Origin: Parcubacteria group bacterium CG1_02_58_44
GTDB lineage: Bacteria > Patescibacteriota > Patescibacteriia > SG8-24
Direction: 5' to 3'
NCBI GenBank assembly: GCA_001872545.1
Contig: MNWN01000002.1
Coordinates: 1-34,155 of the forward strand
DNA length: 34,155 nt
The translations under genes and the position numbers were made by a program. Positions 1 to 6,962 of this stretch are shown in pieces (within the stretch, counting starts at the first letter, position 1; each line of letters begins with the position of its first letter). The notes below the pieces were generated by a model. It saw nothing but the letters and a program-made list of their open reading frames with translations, did no database searches and was not told the DNA's origin.

Positions 1-174
1 CTGGACATTGATCTCGTCGATCTCCACGCCCGGCATCTCCCGCAGGATCTTTGCGAGCACGCGCGGCAAATAGGCCGCAAGCCCAGGATTCAGGATTCGC
101 CTGCGGTATTTCGGTATCCACACGACATGGTACTGCGTTCTGAAGGCCCCATGGCCTGAAAGACGTATATCCAT
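1..174 (-). CDS. tnpA: IS200/IS605 family transposase TnpA (Y1 HUH type), partial, runs off left edge
   Basis: This is the first 58 codons of a single-strand DNA transposase; the rest lies outside the window. Translation from the ATG at 174 gives an N-terminus containing HVVWIPKYRRRIL. The residues YHVVW.PKYRR are the classic start of the IS200/IS605 Y1 transposase fold. The HUH motif and the catalytic tyrosine would lie further downstream and cannot be checked. A strong hairpin just upstream (216-235) fits the left-end structure of such elements. The reading frame is open to the edge, so this copy may be intact. Family assignment is confident; activity is unknown. Confidence 0.85.
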   Translation of the reverse strand, partial: MDIRLSGHGAFRTQYHVVWIPKYRRRILNPGLAAYLPRVLAKILREMPGVEIDEINVQ

Positions 175-215
175 GCATGGAACATACCAAAATACCGCAG
201 GGAATGTCCCATTCA

Positions 216-235
216 ACCACGCCCAAGGGCGTGGT
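216..235. repeat. IS200/IS605 left-end hairpin
   Basis: A perfect 9-bp stem (216-224 with 227-235, accacgccc/gggcgtggt) with a two-base AA loop sits about 40 bp upstream of the tnpA start. IS200/IS605 elements carry such imperfect or perfect palindromes at their ends, where TnpA binds the folded single strand. The element end probably lies shortly beyond it, around 240-255, but no exact cleavage site can be fixed from one end. Confidence 0.7.
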
Positions 236-240
236 CTTTT

Positions 241-649
241 GGGTTAGTTGATAAAGAAATAACAGTGTCGTAAAATAAGAGATCTCCAATGGAGATGGAG
301 AGAGTTGGAAACTAAGTCAAGTCGAAAGGAATTGTCATCATGGACCACCAGACCATGACTTTTAATTTTTAGTGGAGAGGAGAGTAGTTAAGAATTTTAG
401 CCCAGGAATTGAACCGAGAATTTATCCAGATTGTTATTAGTGATATCCCAGGTCGGTTCGGTTTGGTAGGTAAGGTGCCGGAGGTCATGTCTAATGGCTA
501 GTTGTTTTAGATCGGTAGGGGTTAAAAAACATCCTTGGTGTCGTTTAAGGTATATTGTGCGTCACATAATAAGTAGCGAAATTTGAAGTGATTATTCCCC
601 ACTCCAAAGCTATTGGAATATCACCCCCATCCAATTGTTGACCCAAAAC
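241..649. other. Gene-free AT-rich stretch between two insertion sequences
   Basis: No convincing reading frame is present on either strand. The stretch is clearly more AT-rich than the IS to its right and the core genes. The only local structure noticed is a short hairpin near 284-298 (atctcc/ggagat). The last 8 bases (642-649) are the left copy of the target duplication of the IS256-group element. This is probably old intergenic or decayed sequence that has collected insertions. Confidence 0.5.
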
Positions 650-674
650 GGGCTATGTAACATTTCGTGTTGGT
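650..674 (+). repeat. Left terminal inverted repeat of the IS1249-like element
   Basis: It starts gggctatgtaac and pairs with 1708-1732 read on the other strand (gagctatgtaac). The only difference is at the second base. The transposase stop codon (1727-1729) lies inside the right copy. Confidence 0.85.
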
Positions 675-727
675 AAAATAGCCGATTTTCTTCTAGTGAC
701 AGCGTCAATCTGGAATAATTAGAACGT

Positions 728-1729
728 ATGAAGTCTAATCGTCAAAAAAAAGAGATGCTCGGAGTGCGGTGAACCGATGGACAAATACGGTCTGACCGCG
801 GCAGGGGCGCAGCGATTCCGTTGCGCCCCTTGTGGTACGACCGGAGTTCGACGGCGCAGCGACAACACACGGCGTCGTCGGACGCGACTGTTCCTGGCGT
901 GGGTCGCCCGCAAGGCGACCGTCGCCGACATCGCGGCCGGCGAGGGGGTCACTCACCACAGACGCTCTGGCGCTGGTTCGCGCCGTGCTGGGCGTCTAGG
1001 CCCGAGGCGTCGGGGCGCATCGTCTCGAGGGTGATCGTCCTCGACGCCACGGGCGTGGTCAAGCGGCTGGCGGTCGCGCTCCTCGCGGGCGACCCCGCGA
1101 CATCGCGGCCGGTCGGCTGGGGCTTCGCTCCGCGCGAATGCCTGGGCGCCTGGCTGCCGTTCCTGCTCGCGCTCGCGGAGCGCGAGGCCGACCCCGAATT
1201 CGTGGTCTGCGACGGCCGGAAGGGCCTGCTGAAGGCCATCCGCGCGGTCTGGCCGACGTCGCGCATCCAGCGCTGCGTCATTCACGTGCACCGCCAAGCC
1301 ATGGCATGGCTCACCCGGAACCCGCAGGCCGAGGCCGGTTGGGAGGTACGCCGCCTGGTTTCGGCGCTCCTGCTCGTCCGCACGACTGACGACCGCGACG
1401 AATGGCTCGGACGGCTCCAGTCGTGGGAGATGCGCCACAGCGGCTTCCTCAGGGAGCGCATTTTCGGGGACGGCGGGCGCTGGTGGTACACCCACCGGCG
1501 GCTGCGAGCCGTCCGTTCGTTGCTCCGCAACGCGGCACCCAACTTGTTCCGCTACGTCGACGACCCCAGAGTGCCGCGCACGTCGAACCACGTCGAGGGT
1601 GGACTGAACGCCAGGCTCAAGGAACTGCGTCACTCCCACCGGGGCGTCACAAGACGCCAGCACATGGCACTGGCGTCCTGGTATCTCCACCTCCGGGCGA
1701 CGAAAAAACCAACACGAAATGTTACATAG
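728..1729 (+). pseudogene. IS1249-like (IS256 group) DDE transposase, split by two frame changes
   Basis: Three segments together make one transposase. (1) ATG at 728, MKSNRQKK. (2) From the A8 run at 744-751 the homologous frame moves by one base and encodes a zinc ribbon (CSECG then CAPCG, about 756-835) followed by a helix-turn-helix-like stretch. (3) Near the G5 run at 944-948 the frame moves back, giving TLWRWF and the MULE/DDE core to the stop at 1729. Core landmarks are LDATG (first Asp), VVCDGRKGL (second Asp), QRCVIHVHR and NHVEGG (Glu). The two shifts are opposite, so the first and last segments share a frame. Without recoding the product would lack its zinc ribbon. This could be decay, programmed slippage, or homopolymer errors in the assembly. 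The ATG at 821 of the longest open frame is an artefact, because homology in that frame only begins near 950. Confidence 0.75.
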
Positions 1730-1732
1730 CTC
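1708..1732 (-). repeat. Right terminal inverted repeat of the IS1249-like element
   Basis: It is the inverted partner of 650-674, with 24 of 25 positions matching. It is followed directly by the second copy of the 8-bp target duplication at 1733-1740. Confidence 0.85.
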
Positions 1733-1740
1733 CCCAAAAC

Positions 1741-1773
1741 AAAAATCCAGCCCAAATTTTGGGCTGGATTTTT
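1741..1773 (-). terminator. Rho-independent terminator after the DsbA-like gene (bidirectional in form)
   Basis: A 13-bp stem pairs 1741-1753 with 1761-1773 (aaaaatccagccc/gggctggattttt) around a 7-base loop. A and T tracts on both sides allow it to work in either direction. It lies 15 bp beyond the stop of the minus-strand gene and immediately outside the IS insertion point. Confidence 0.8.
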
Positions 1774-1788
1774 GTTTAAAAAGATTTT

Positions 1789-2532
1789 TTAGAGTGTCGC
1801 CTCAAGCATGGCCTTCAACTGATCGTAAGGAATCGCTCCAGGAACAAAAGTCGGCTGTCCGTCGGCACCCACGATGATGGTACCAGGTGTTCCTTGAACA
1901 CCGGCAGTTACTCCGCTAGCCAGATCGTCACTGATCTTGCCGTCAAACTTTGCACTAGAGACACAGTCGTCAAACTTGCTCATGTTCAGTTTCAAACTTC
2001 TAGCTAGGTTCTCGTAGCGGTCAGTACCCAAAATGGTCTGGTCTTCGAAAAGACCGTCGGCAAACTCCCAGAATTTTCCCTGCTCGGCGGCACATTCAGC
2101 GGCATTGGCTGCCGGACGAGCATTGGCATGAAACGAAAGCGGAAAGTGACGGAAAACCACCTTAATTCGCCCCTCGTACTCGTCCATCAGCTGTTTTATG
2201 GACGGGTGGAATCGTCCGCAGTAAGGACACTCGAAGTCGGTGTAGATGTAGACAGTGGCTTCGGCGTTATCTGGTCCGACAACATGGTCCGTATCATCGA
2301 TGGGCTTTATCTCTCCCACCTCATCAGAGGGTCCGTTGTCGATTGGTGTTGGGATCGTTCCGTCAAGGGCCGTGTTCTGATCTGAGTTGACCATTCCCAA
2401 ATCAGATCGACTGCCGATTACGAAACTAAGAAGAATAAAAAAACCTATGGTGCACAGCACCAGCACTCCACCTACCAGACCCAGGGTGAAGCTTACCTTC
2501 GGCGAAATGATTGTATTGCCATCATGAGCCAT
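1789..2532 (-). CDS. Membrane-anchored DsbA-family thiol oxidoreductase
   Basis: This is a 247-residue thioredoxin-fold protein of the DsbA/Thioredoxin_4 type, expected to form or exchange disulfides in extracytoplasmic proteins. An N-terminal hydrophobic segment (about residues 14-37) anchors it, followed by an acidic linker of about 50 residues. The active site is CPYC at 102-105, in FECPYCGRF. The cis-proline loop GTPGT lies around 214-218 and the usual helical insertion lies between them. It is the last gene of the serS-alr-ftsQ direction, 146 bp after ftsQ, and ends at a strong terminator. No strong Shine-Dalgarno precedes the ATG. Many Patescibacteria encode this form for secreted cysteine proteins. 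The family call is confident; its substrate and partner are unknown. Confidence 0.85.
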   Translation of the reverse strand: MAHDGNTIISPKVSFTLGLVGGVLVLCTIGFFILLSFVIGSRSDLGMVNSDQNTALDGTIPTPIDNGPSDEVGEIKPIDDTDHVVGPDNAEATVYIYTDFECPYCGRFHPSIKQLMDEYEGRIKVVFRHFPLSFHANARPAANAAECAAEQGKFWEFADGLFEDQTILGTDRYENLARSLKLNMSKFDDCVSSAKFDGKISDDLASGVTAGVQGTPGTIIVGADGQPTFVPGAIPYDQLKAMLEATL

Positions 2533-2678
2533 ACGATTCTCTTCGAATTAAACGGTTGTTTAAGTTGATTGATTTGTTAGTCGAACTCATCCAGTGGGGA
2601 TGGGCGAGAATTTACTCTAACAGAAAGAGGTCTTTGACAACAGACGGACTTATTCACCCTAGGCGACCTTATCGGCCA

Positions 2679-3704
2679 TTAGCTATCGCCTCCGACGAAA
2701 CGGAAGAATATTCTTTCGTCGTAGCGTAGGTCCACGTATTCCAGTTCACCCCGTCTGTCCCCTATCTTCTCTCTGAGAACCAATGACAGTCTCGCAGCTT
2801 GCACCTCGAATGGAATGAGCGTCGTCAGATAGACATGCCACCCTCCCTTGAGCATTACGTCGACCGTGTCTGCTGCCGGATCTAGGGTAAACCACCTTAC
2901 TTCGGCGGCCGCAGCATCCGGCAGCTGGCTGTAGGCCTGAAGGACCAGCGTTAGTATCTCATTTGAAACTGCCGCTTCGCCTGGCAAATAGGCACCTCCA
3001 ACCTTATCCCAGTCCAGTATAAGAGGTATCGGGTTGCTGTTTTTTAGGTCAGCATCTGGATCGACTGCAGTGTTCGGGTCTATGTCACCCACTCCGACCG
3101 ATTCGGCTCCAAGTTCACCTGCTGCTACGCCTTCTAATCCATCCGGTAGGTCGACTAGAGCTATCCTCTCCCTTTTAGTCAGTTCCCTGATCACATATCC
3201 GTCTTCATCGATGGCCAAGAATTGGCCCTTAGCCAAGAATGCACCGACAGATGCCTTCTCTTCAGCCTTGATAATAACAGTATTAGGCAGCTTTTTTCTG
3301 ATTTCAAGGGAATTAAGATAGAACTTTTCGGTGATGTCCGATTCAGTTTCCTTCGTGTCAAAAACGAAGATAGATGCTTGCGGTAGGACGAAAAAACGTC
3401 TTTTCTGTAGACGGTTTTCGGCTATCTGCCTTACGGCAGTCGAAGTGTCGGCAGAAACACCCTCAATTGTTATGTCTGAAATACGGAATGATTGGCTCCA
3501 AAACAGGTACCAAAATCCGGTCGACAACAGAACTATTCCGACTGCCAATAGAGCGGCAATTTTTAGTAGCTTGGGGTCATATGTCCTGCGTTTGCCGTTC
3601 TGCTTGACGAAAAGCGGGTTACCGTAGCTGCGTCGGCTGTAGTCGCGGGTGCCCCGGAGCGGTTTTTTTTTGCGATAGTCTTTCATGACATGAGATAAGG
3701 ACAT
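2679..3704 (-). CDS. ftsQ: FtsQ/DivIB-type cell division protein with POTRA domain
   Basis: The 341-residue protein has the FtsQ layout. A basic cytoplasmic tail (1-45) precedes one transmembrane helix (about 46-69). A POTRA domain starts FRISDITIEG at about 73, and a beta domain ends LEYVDLRYDERIFFRF. FtsQ links the early and late divisome proteins at the septum. An acidic low-complexity insertion (about residues 187-228, rich in Gly, Asp, Glu and Asn-Pro) interrupts the beta domain and looks like a disordered loop. It lies 56 bp downstream of alr, a usual partner in the division and cell-wall cluster. M7 (ATG at 3686) is an alternative start. Sequence identity in this family is low, so the call rests on architecture and motifs. 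Confidence 0.8.
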   Translation of the reverse strand: MSLSHVMKDYRKKKPLRGTRDYSRRSYGNPLFVKQNGKRRTYDPKLLKIAALLAVGIVLLSTGFWYLFWSQSFRISDITIEGVSADTSTAVRQIAENRLQKRRFFVLPQASIFVFDTKETESDITEKFYLNSLEIRKKLPNTVIIKAEEKASVGAFLAKGQFLAIDEDGYVIRELTKRERIALVDLPDGLEGVAAGELGAESVGVGDIDPNTAVDPDADLKNSNPIPLILDWDKVGGAYLPGEAAVSNEILTLVLQAYSQLPDAAAAEVRWFTLDPAADTVDVMLKGGWHVYLTTLIPFEVQAARLSLVLREKIGDRRGELEYVDLRYDERIFFRFVGGDS

Positions 3705-3760
3705 CCCTGTGTGTCTGATAAAAACGTCTCGATACGGTTCGCCAGCGTTTAGCTGGACGA

Positions 3761-4897
3761 TCAGGTTTTGATGCGCGGCAACAGGGGGTTAATTCTTGTC
3801 ACTGCCTCATAGTTTACCGTATTTATGCGATCGGCAAACTCTTCCGCAGATATCTCTTCTTTTCCTTGTTTGCCAATAAGGACCACCTCATCCTCCTCCT
3901 TTACGCAGCGTATGTCGGTTACGTCGACGACGGTCATGTTCATGCAGACCCTTCCTAGTACCTTAGCCCTGGATCCGTGGATCAGGACATTGCCGATCGA
4001 GGACTGTCCGCGGTCAAAACCATCCCAGTAGCCGATTGGGACGACCGCAACGATCGAGTCTCGCCTGACCTTTTCCGTCAGGCCATAACTCACCGGTGTT
4101 CCGGCCCGGAGTTTCTTCACCTGGGCGACCATGGTCTTCCAGGTCAGTGCAGGCTTGAGCAGGATGTCGATCCCCCGGTCTGCCGCCGCACCCTTGGTTA
4201 TCTTTGACGACCAGAGACCGTAGAGCGAGATGCCAGTTCTGACCAGATCAAAATGGGTTTCCGGATAGATTATTGCCGCCGCACTGCAGGCAACATGGAG
4301 AATCGGTGGCCTTTTGCCAAGTCTTTCGACTATCCTGGCCGCTTCTTTGAAGCGTTTGAGCTGGAGGAAAGCATAAGTTGAATCGACCGTGTCTTCGACA
4401 TTGGCAAAATGAGTCGACAGGCCCTCGACAGTCAAGTTAGGCTGTCTGCTTACGTGACGTAAAAAGGAGGGAAGGTCCTCGACATTTATCCCCTGTCGAG
4501 AGGTGCCGGTCTCCACTTTGACATGTATCTTGGCCGGTCGACGCTTGGTCGCATGACGGTTCAACAGGTCTACCGTCTGGCGGCCATAGACCACCTGACT
4601 GAATCCCTTCTTGACCACGGATCCCAACGACTGATGTGGAGTAAATCCTAGAATCAGGATCGGCTTTTTTGACTCTGCTTCCTTGACAGTCTCTGCCTCT
4701 CCCAGTGAGTCTACGCCGAACCAATCCGCTTGTCGGCAGACCGCCCTGACTGTCTGGCGGATTCCGTGGCCGTAGGCGTTTGATTTGACCACGGCCATGA
4801 GCGCCGTGTCGCCGGCCAGTCTCTTCAGCTCGCGGACGTTTGAGGCCAGAGCTGAGGACGAAATTTCCACCCAACTTTTTGACGTTTCGTTTCTCAT
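3761..4897 (-). CDS. alr: Alanine racemase
   Basis: Alanine racemase is a PLP enzyme that makes D-alanine for peptidoglycan. With the ATG at 4897 the product has 378 residues, normal for the family. The PLP lysine is K38 in AVVKSNAYGHG, the family signature. The second catalytic base is Y271 in VSYGLTE. The C-terminal beta domain contains GRVCMNMTVVDVT. An upstream in-frame TTG at 4921 would add 8 residues and overlap serS; the ATG leaves a 7-bp gap and is preferred. It sits in a serS-alr-ftsQ run, linking the D-Ala supply to the division genes. Confidence 0.93.
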   Translation of the reverse strand: MRNETSKSWVEISSSALASNVRELKRLAGDTALMAVVKSNAYGHGIRQTVRAVCRQADWFGVDSLGEAETVKEAESKKPILILGFTPHQSLGSVVKKGFSQVVYGRQTVDLLNRHATKRRPAKIHVKVETGTSRQGINVEDLPSFLRHVSRQPNLTVEGLSTHFANVEDTVDSTYAFLQLKRFKEAARIVERLGKRPPILHVACSAAAIIYPETHFDLVRTGISLYGLWSSKITKGAAADRGIDILLKPALTWKTMVAQVKKLRAGTPVSYGLTEKVRRDSIVAVVPIGYWDGFDRGQSSIGNVLIHGSRAKVLGRVCMNMTVVDVTDIRCVKEEDEVVLIGKQGKEEISAEEFADRINTVNYEAVTRINPLLPRIKT

Positions 4898-4904
4898 GGG
4901 TCGA

Positions 4905-6215
4905 TCAGCCGATTGTCTCAAGGCCTTTCATGAGCGGAATCAGTACCTTCGGGACATTAATCTTTCCGTCGGCCCGCTGACCGTTCTCCATTATCGCCAC
5001 CAGCGTCCGGCCCATGGCCAGCGCGGTGGCGTCGTTCATGTGGACGTATTGGACACTGCCGTCATTTCTTTTCACCCGTGTGGACAGACGTCTGGACTGG
5101 TAGTCGGTCATGAGGTCGGCCGAGTGAGTTTCGCGGTACTTTCCCTGTCCCGGCATCCAGCATTCCATGTCTATCTGTCGTGCGTCGGGCTTGCCCATGT
5201 CCCCAGTGCAGACGTTCATTACCCGATAGGGAATCTCCAGATCGCGTAGGAAACGTTCCTGGACGGCAACCAAAAGATCCTGCTCTTCGCGCGATCGCTC
5301 CGGCAGGCAGAAGGTCTCCATCTCTATCTTATCGAACTGGTGCTGCCGGATGATGCCTCGGGTATCCCTGCCGTAGGAGCCGGCCTCCCGGCGGAAGGCT
5401 GCAGTACAGGCTACATAACGCAGAGGCAGGTCAGCCTCTTTGAGGAGCTGGTCCATATGCAGTGGGCCTAAGGTGTGCTCGGCACTTCCGATCAGGTAAA
5501 GGTCATCTGATTCCATGTGGTAGCGCTCGTCGCGCGGTTCCAGTCGGGCCATGCGCCCTAAGACCTCGGGACGAATCATGAGCGGGGGCACGACCGGTAC
5601 GAATGGCGTGTCCGGTAGGTCTAGTCCCGCCTCAGAAACTATCCGGCCGATCTCATCTCGGTCAGTGAGCAGATTAAGCGCATACTGCATCAGCGCATAC
5701 TGCATACGGGCCAGGTCTCCCAGGACGTAGACGAAGCGACTGCCGGCAACTTCGGCTGCCCGTTGGAAGTTCAGGAGTCCTGCAGTCTCACCAAGCTCAG
5801 TGTGGTCCTTGATCTCGAAATCGAATTTCTTTGGTTCGCCCCAGGAACGCAGCACCTCGTTGTCGGACTCGTCAGCACCGACCGGCACGTCGTCCAGCGG
5901 AACATTGGGCAAGTCCAAAAGTAGAGAGTTGAATTCCTGCTGGACGGGTTCCAATAGCTCTTCAGCTTCTTTCAATCCGTCCTTGAACTCACGCATCTTG
6001 TCGATCGCTGCCTGTTTTTCCCTTGGATCTGTCTCCCGGGCAATGTCCTCGCCGGCGCGGTTCTGTTCGCCTCTACGTCTTTCTATGTCTGCCATCAGCT
6101 GTCGTCTTTTTTCGTCCAGAATGAGAAGTCGGTCCAGGTCGACGTCGGCATTCTTGTGTTTGATGGCCGCACGGACTTTCGGTTGATTTTCTCTGACATA
6201 GTTTATGTCCAACAT
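4905..6215 (-). CDS. serS: Seryl-tRNA synthetase (class II)
   Basis: The 436-residue enzyme charges tRNA-Ser, and tRNA-Sec where present. The N-terminal arm (about 1-105) is a charged antiparallel coiled coil that contacts the long variable arm of tRNA-Ser. The class II core follows: motif 1 around PPLMIRPEVLGRMARL, motif 2 around TAAFRREAGSYGRDTRGIIRQHQF, and motif 3 with the arginine in NDATALAMGRTLVAIMEN. It ends with TGA 7 bp before alr. The preceding 237-bp gap carries hairpins and the terminator of the upstream block, so serS probably opens a new transcription unit. Confidence 0.95.
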   Translation of the reverse strand: MLDINYVRENQPKVRAAIKHKNADVDLDRLLILDEKRRQLMADIERRRGEQNRAGEDIARETDPREKQAAIDKMREFKDGLKEAEELLEPVQQEFNSLLLDLPNVPLDDVPVGADESDNEVLRSWGEPKKFDFEIKDHTELGETAGLLNFQRAAEVAGSRFVYVLGDLARMQYALMQYALNLLTDRDEIGRIVSEAGLDLPDTPFVPVVPPLMIRPEVLGRMARLEPRDERYHMESDDLYLIGSAEHTLGPLHMDQLLKEADLPLRYVACTAAFRREAGSYGRDTRGIIRQHQFDKIEMETFCLPERSREEQDLLVAVQERFLRDLEIPYRVMNVCTGDMGKPDARQIDMECWMPGQGKYRETHSADLMTDYQSRRLSTRVKRNDGSVQYVHMNDATALAMGRTLVAIMENGQRADGKINVPKVLIPLMKGLETIG

Positions 6216-6340
6216 ATGGGATGTTTTTGCTCAGTAAATGCCCGAGTAATGATGCCATCTGCGGCACCGAGCCGCAAGAAATGGTCTTTTTTGGGGGGTT
6301 ATTGAGATTCGGGTAGGCCTTTATGTCGATAAGGCCCGAG
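6216..6340 (-). other. Leader region of serS with hairpins
   Basis: On the minus strand this leader contains a stem ggcctt/aaggcc (6331-6336 with 6316-6321) and a smaller GCGGC..GCCGC hairpin around 6260-6275. No T-box consensus (AGGGTGGNACCGCG-like) was found. No convincing -35/-10 pair was seen. Its role is unknown; it may only be the 5' untranslated region. Confidence 0.3.
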
Positions 6341-6364
6341 AAAACAAAATCCCCCTTGCGGGGG
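6341..6364 (-). terminator. Rho-independent terminator after the nucleotidyltransferase gene
   Basis: On the minus strand a CCCCC-gcaa-GGGGG hairpin (6360-6364 with 6351-6355) is followed by ATTTTGTTTT (6341-6350). It lies about 90 bp beyond the stop at 6453 and closes the mreB-to-nucleotidyltransferase block before serS. Confidence 0.7.
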
Positions 6365-6452
6365 TCCTTCGGATTTTTGGCAGTCCAAAGTCACCCCCCG
6401 TTAAGTGGAGGACGACGAACTGAGATTCAAGTTAAATCGGATATTCATATTT

Positions 6453-6935
6453 TTAATCTACATTTGGCGGTTCGACCCTGTCAAGTAATCGCTGTCTGAT
6501 GACAGAGCTAGACAGCTTTTCGCCGTCACGCCTCGGTAGCTTGACGACTTTCGGAATCCGAGACAATGCATGCAGCTGTCGTCTTATCTCCGAGTGATCG
6601 GCGGACTGATCGAAACCTAGACAAATGATGTCCGGTCGGCAGCGCACGATGGCCGACCACTCTCCAGGCGGATCGCCGGGTACGGCCTCATCAACCGACC
6701 TGAGGGCGCGTACCAGCTTCAGCCTTTCCTCTAGCGAGAGGACCGGTCGTCGACCTTTCGAACTTTCGGCTCGGTCGTCGCGGCAGACGACTGCAATAAG
6801 GCGATCGCCTTGTCTTTTGGCCCGTTCGAGAAAGAATACGTGGCCGGGATGCAGCAGATCAAAAACGCCGAACACCAGAACGGTCTTCGGCCGTTCGACA
6901 TTCGGCGTCTCGAAATGAATGTCTGCTGAAGTCAT
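6453..6935 (-). CDS. Cytidylyltransferase-like nucleotidyltransferase (HIGH superfamily; TagD/RibL type)
   Basis: This 160-residue protein carries the nucleotide-binding signature FGVFDLLHPGH (about residues 22-32) of the cytidylyltransferase/HIGH superfamily. RPVLSLEERLKLVRALRSVDE matches the region following the core in glycerol-3-phosphate cytidylyltransferases and archaeal-type FAD synthases. An SSSVIRQRL motif near the C-terminus corresponds to the ISSTxIR nucleotide-binding motif. It transfers a nucleotide from a CTP or ATP donor to a phosphorylated acceptor. It lies 27 bp after lysS and is the last gene before a terminator. Which substrate it uses cannot be told from sequence; glycerol-3-phosphate, FMN and a sugar-1-phosphate are all possible. 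Confidence 0.8.
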   Translation of the reverse strand: MTSADIHFETPNVERPKTVLVFGVFDLLHPGHVFFLERAKRQGDRLIAVVCRDDRAESSKGRRPVLSLEERLKLVRALRSVDEAVPGDPPGEWSAIVRCRPDIICLGFDQSADHSEIRRQLHALSRIPKVVKLPRRDGEKLSSSVIRQRLLDRVEPPNVD

Positions 6936-6962
6936 GGCGACTTTGGGACCGTCTCCTGCCGC

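Larger units (their letters stand above)
650..1732 (+). mobile_element. IS256-group (IS1249-like) insertion sequence, complete, 1083 bp
   Basis: The element is delimited by 25-bp terminal inverted repeats (650-674 and 1708-1732; 23 inner bases identical, one mismatch at position 2) and flanked by an identical 8-bp direct repeat, cccaaaac (642-649 and 1733-1740). An 8-bp duplication is normal for the IS256 family. The interior is much more GC-rich than the flanks. It inserted just outside the terminator (1741-1773) of the DsbA-like gene. Intact repeats and duplication point to a recent insertion, although the transposase reading frame is broken. Confidence 0.85.

Noticed and set aside
821-949. 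N-terminal part of the longest transposase frame
   Set aside because: The first 43 codons are out of frame with the zinc-ribbon segment; homology in that frame starts only near 950.
953-1690. 245-codon minus-strand frame inside the IS1249-like element
   Set aside because: It is antisense to the DDE core of the transposase; composition is that of a shadow frame.
4898-4921. Longer alr start at TTG 4921
   Set aside because: A TTG start would overlap serS and add residues outside the family; the ATG at 4897 fits.
5677-5706. 15-bp tandem repeat in serS (MQYAL twice)
   Set aside because: The segment has the same length as the ungapped ARLERALINF-type region in other SerRS proteins, so it is not an insertion; likely chance or conversion.
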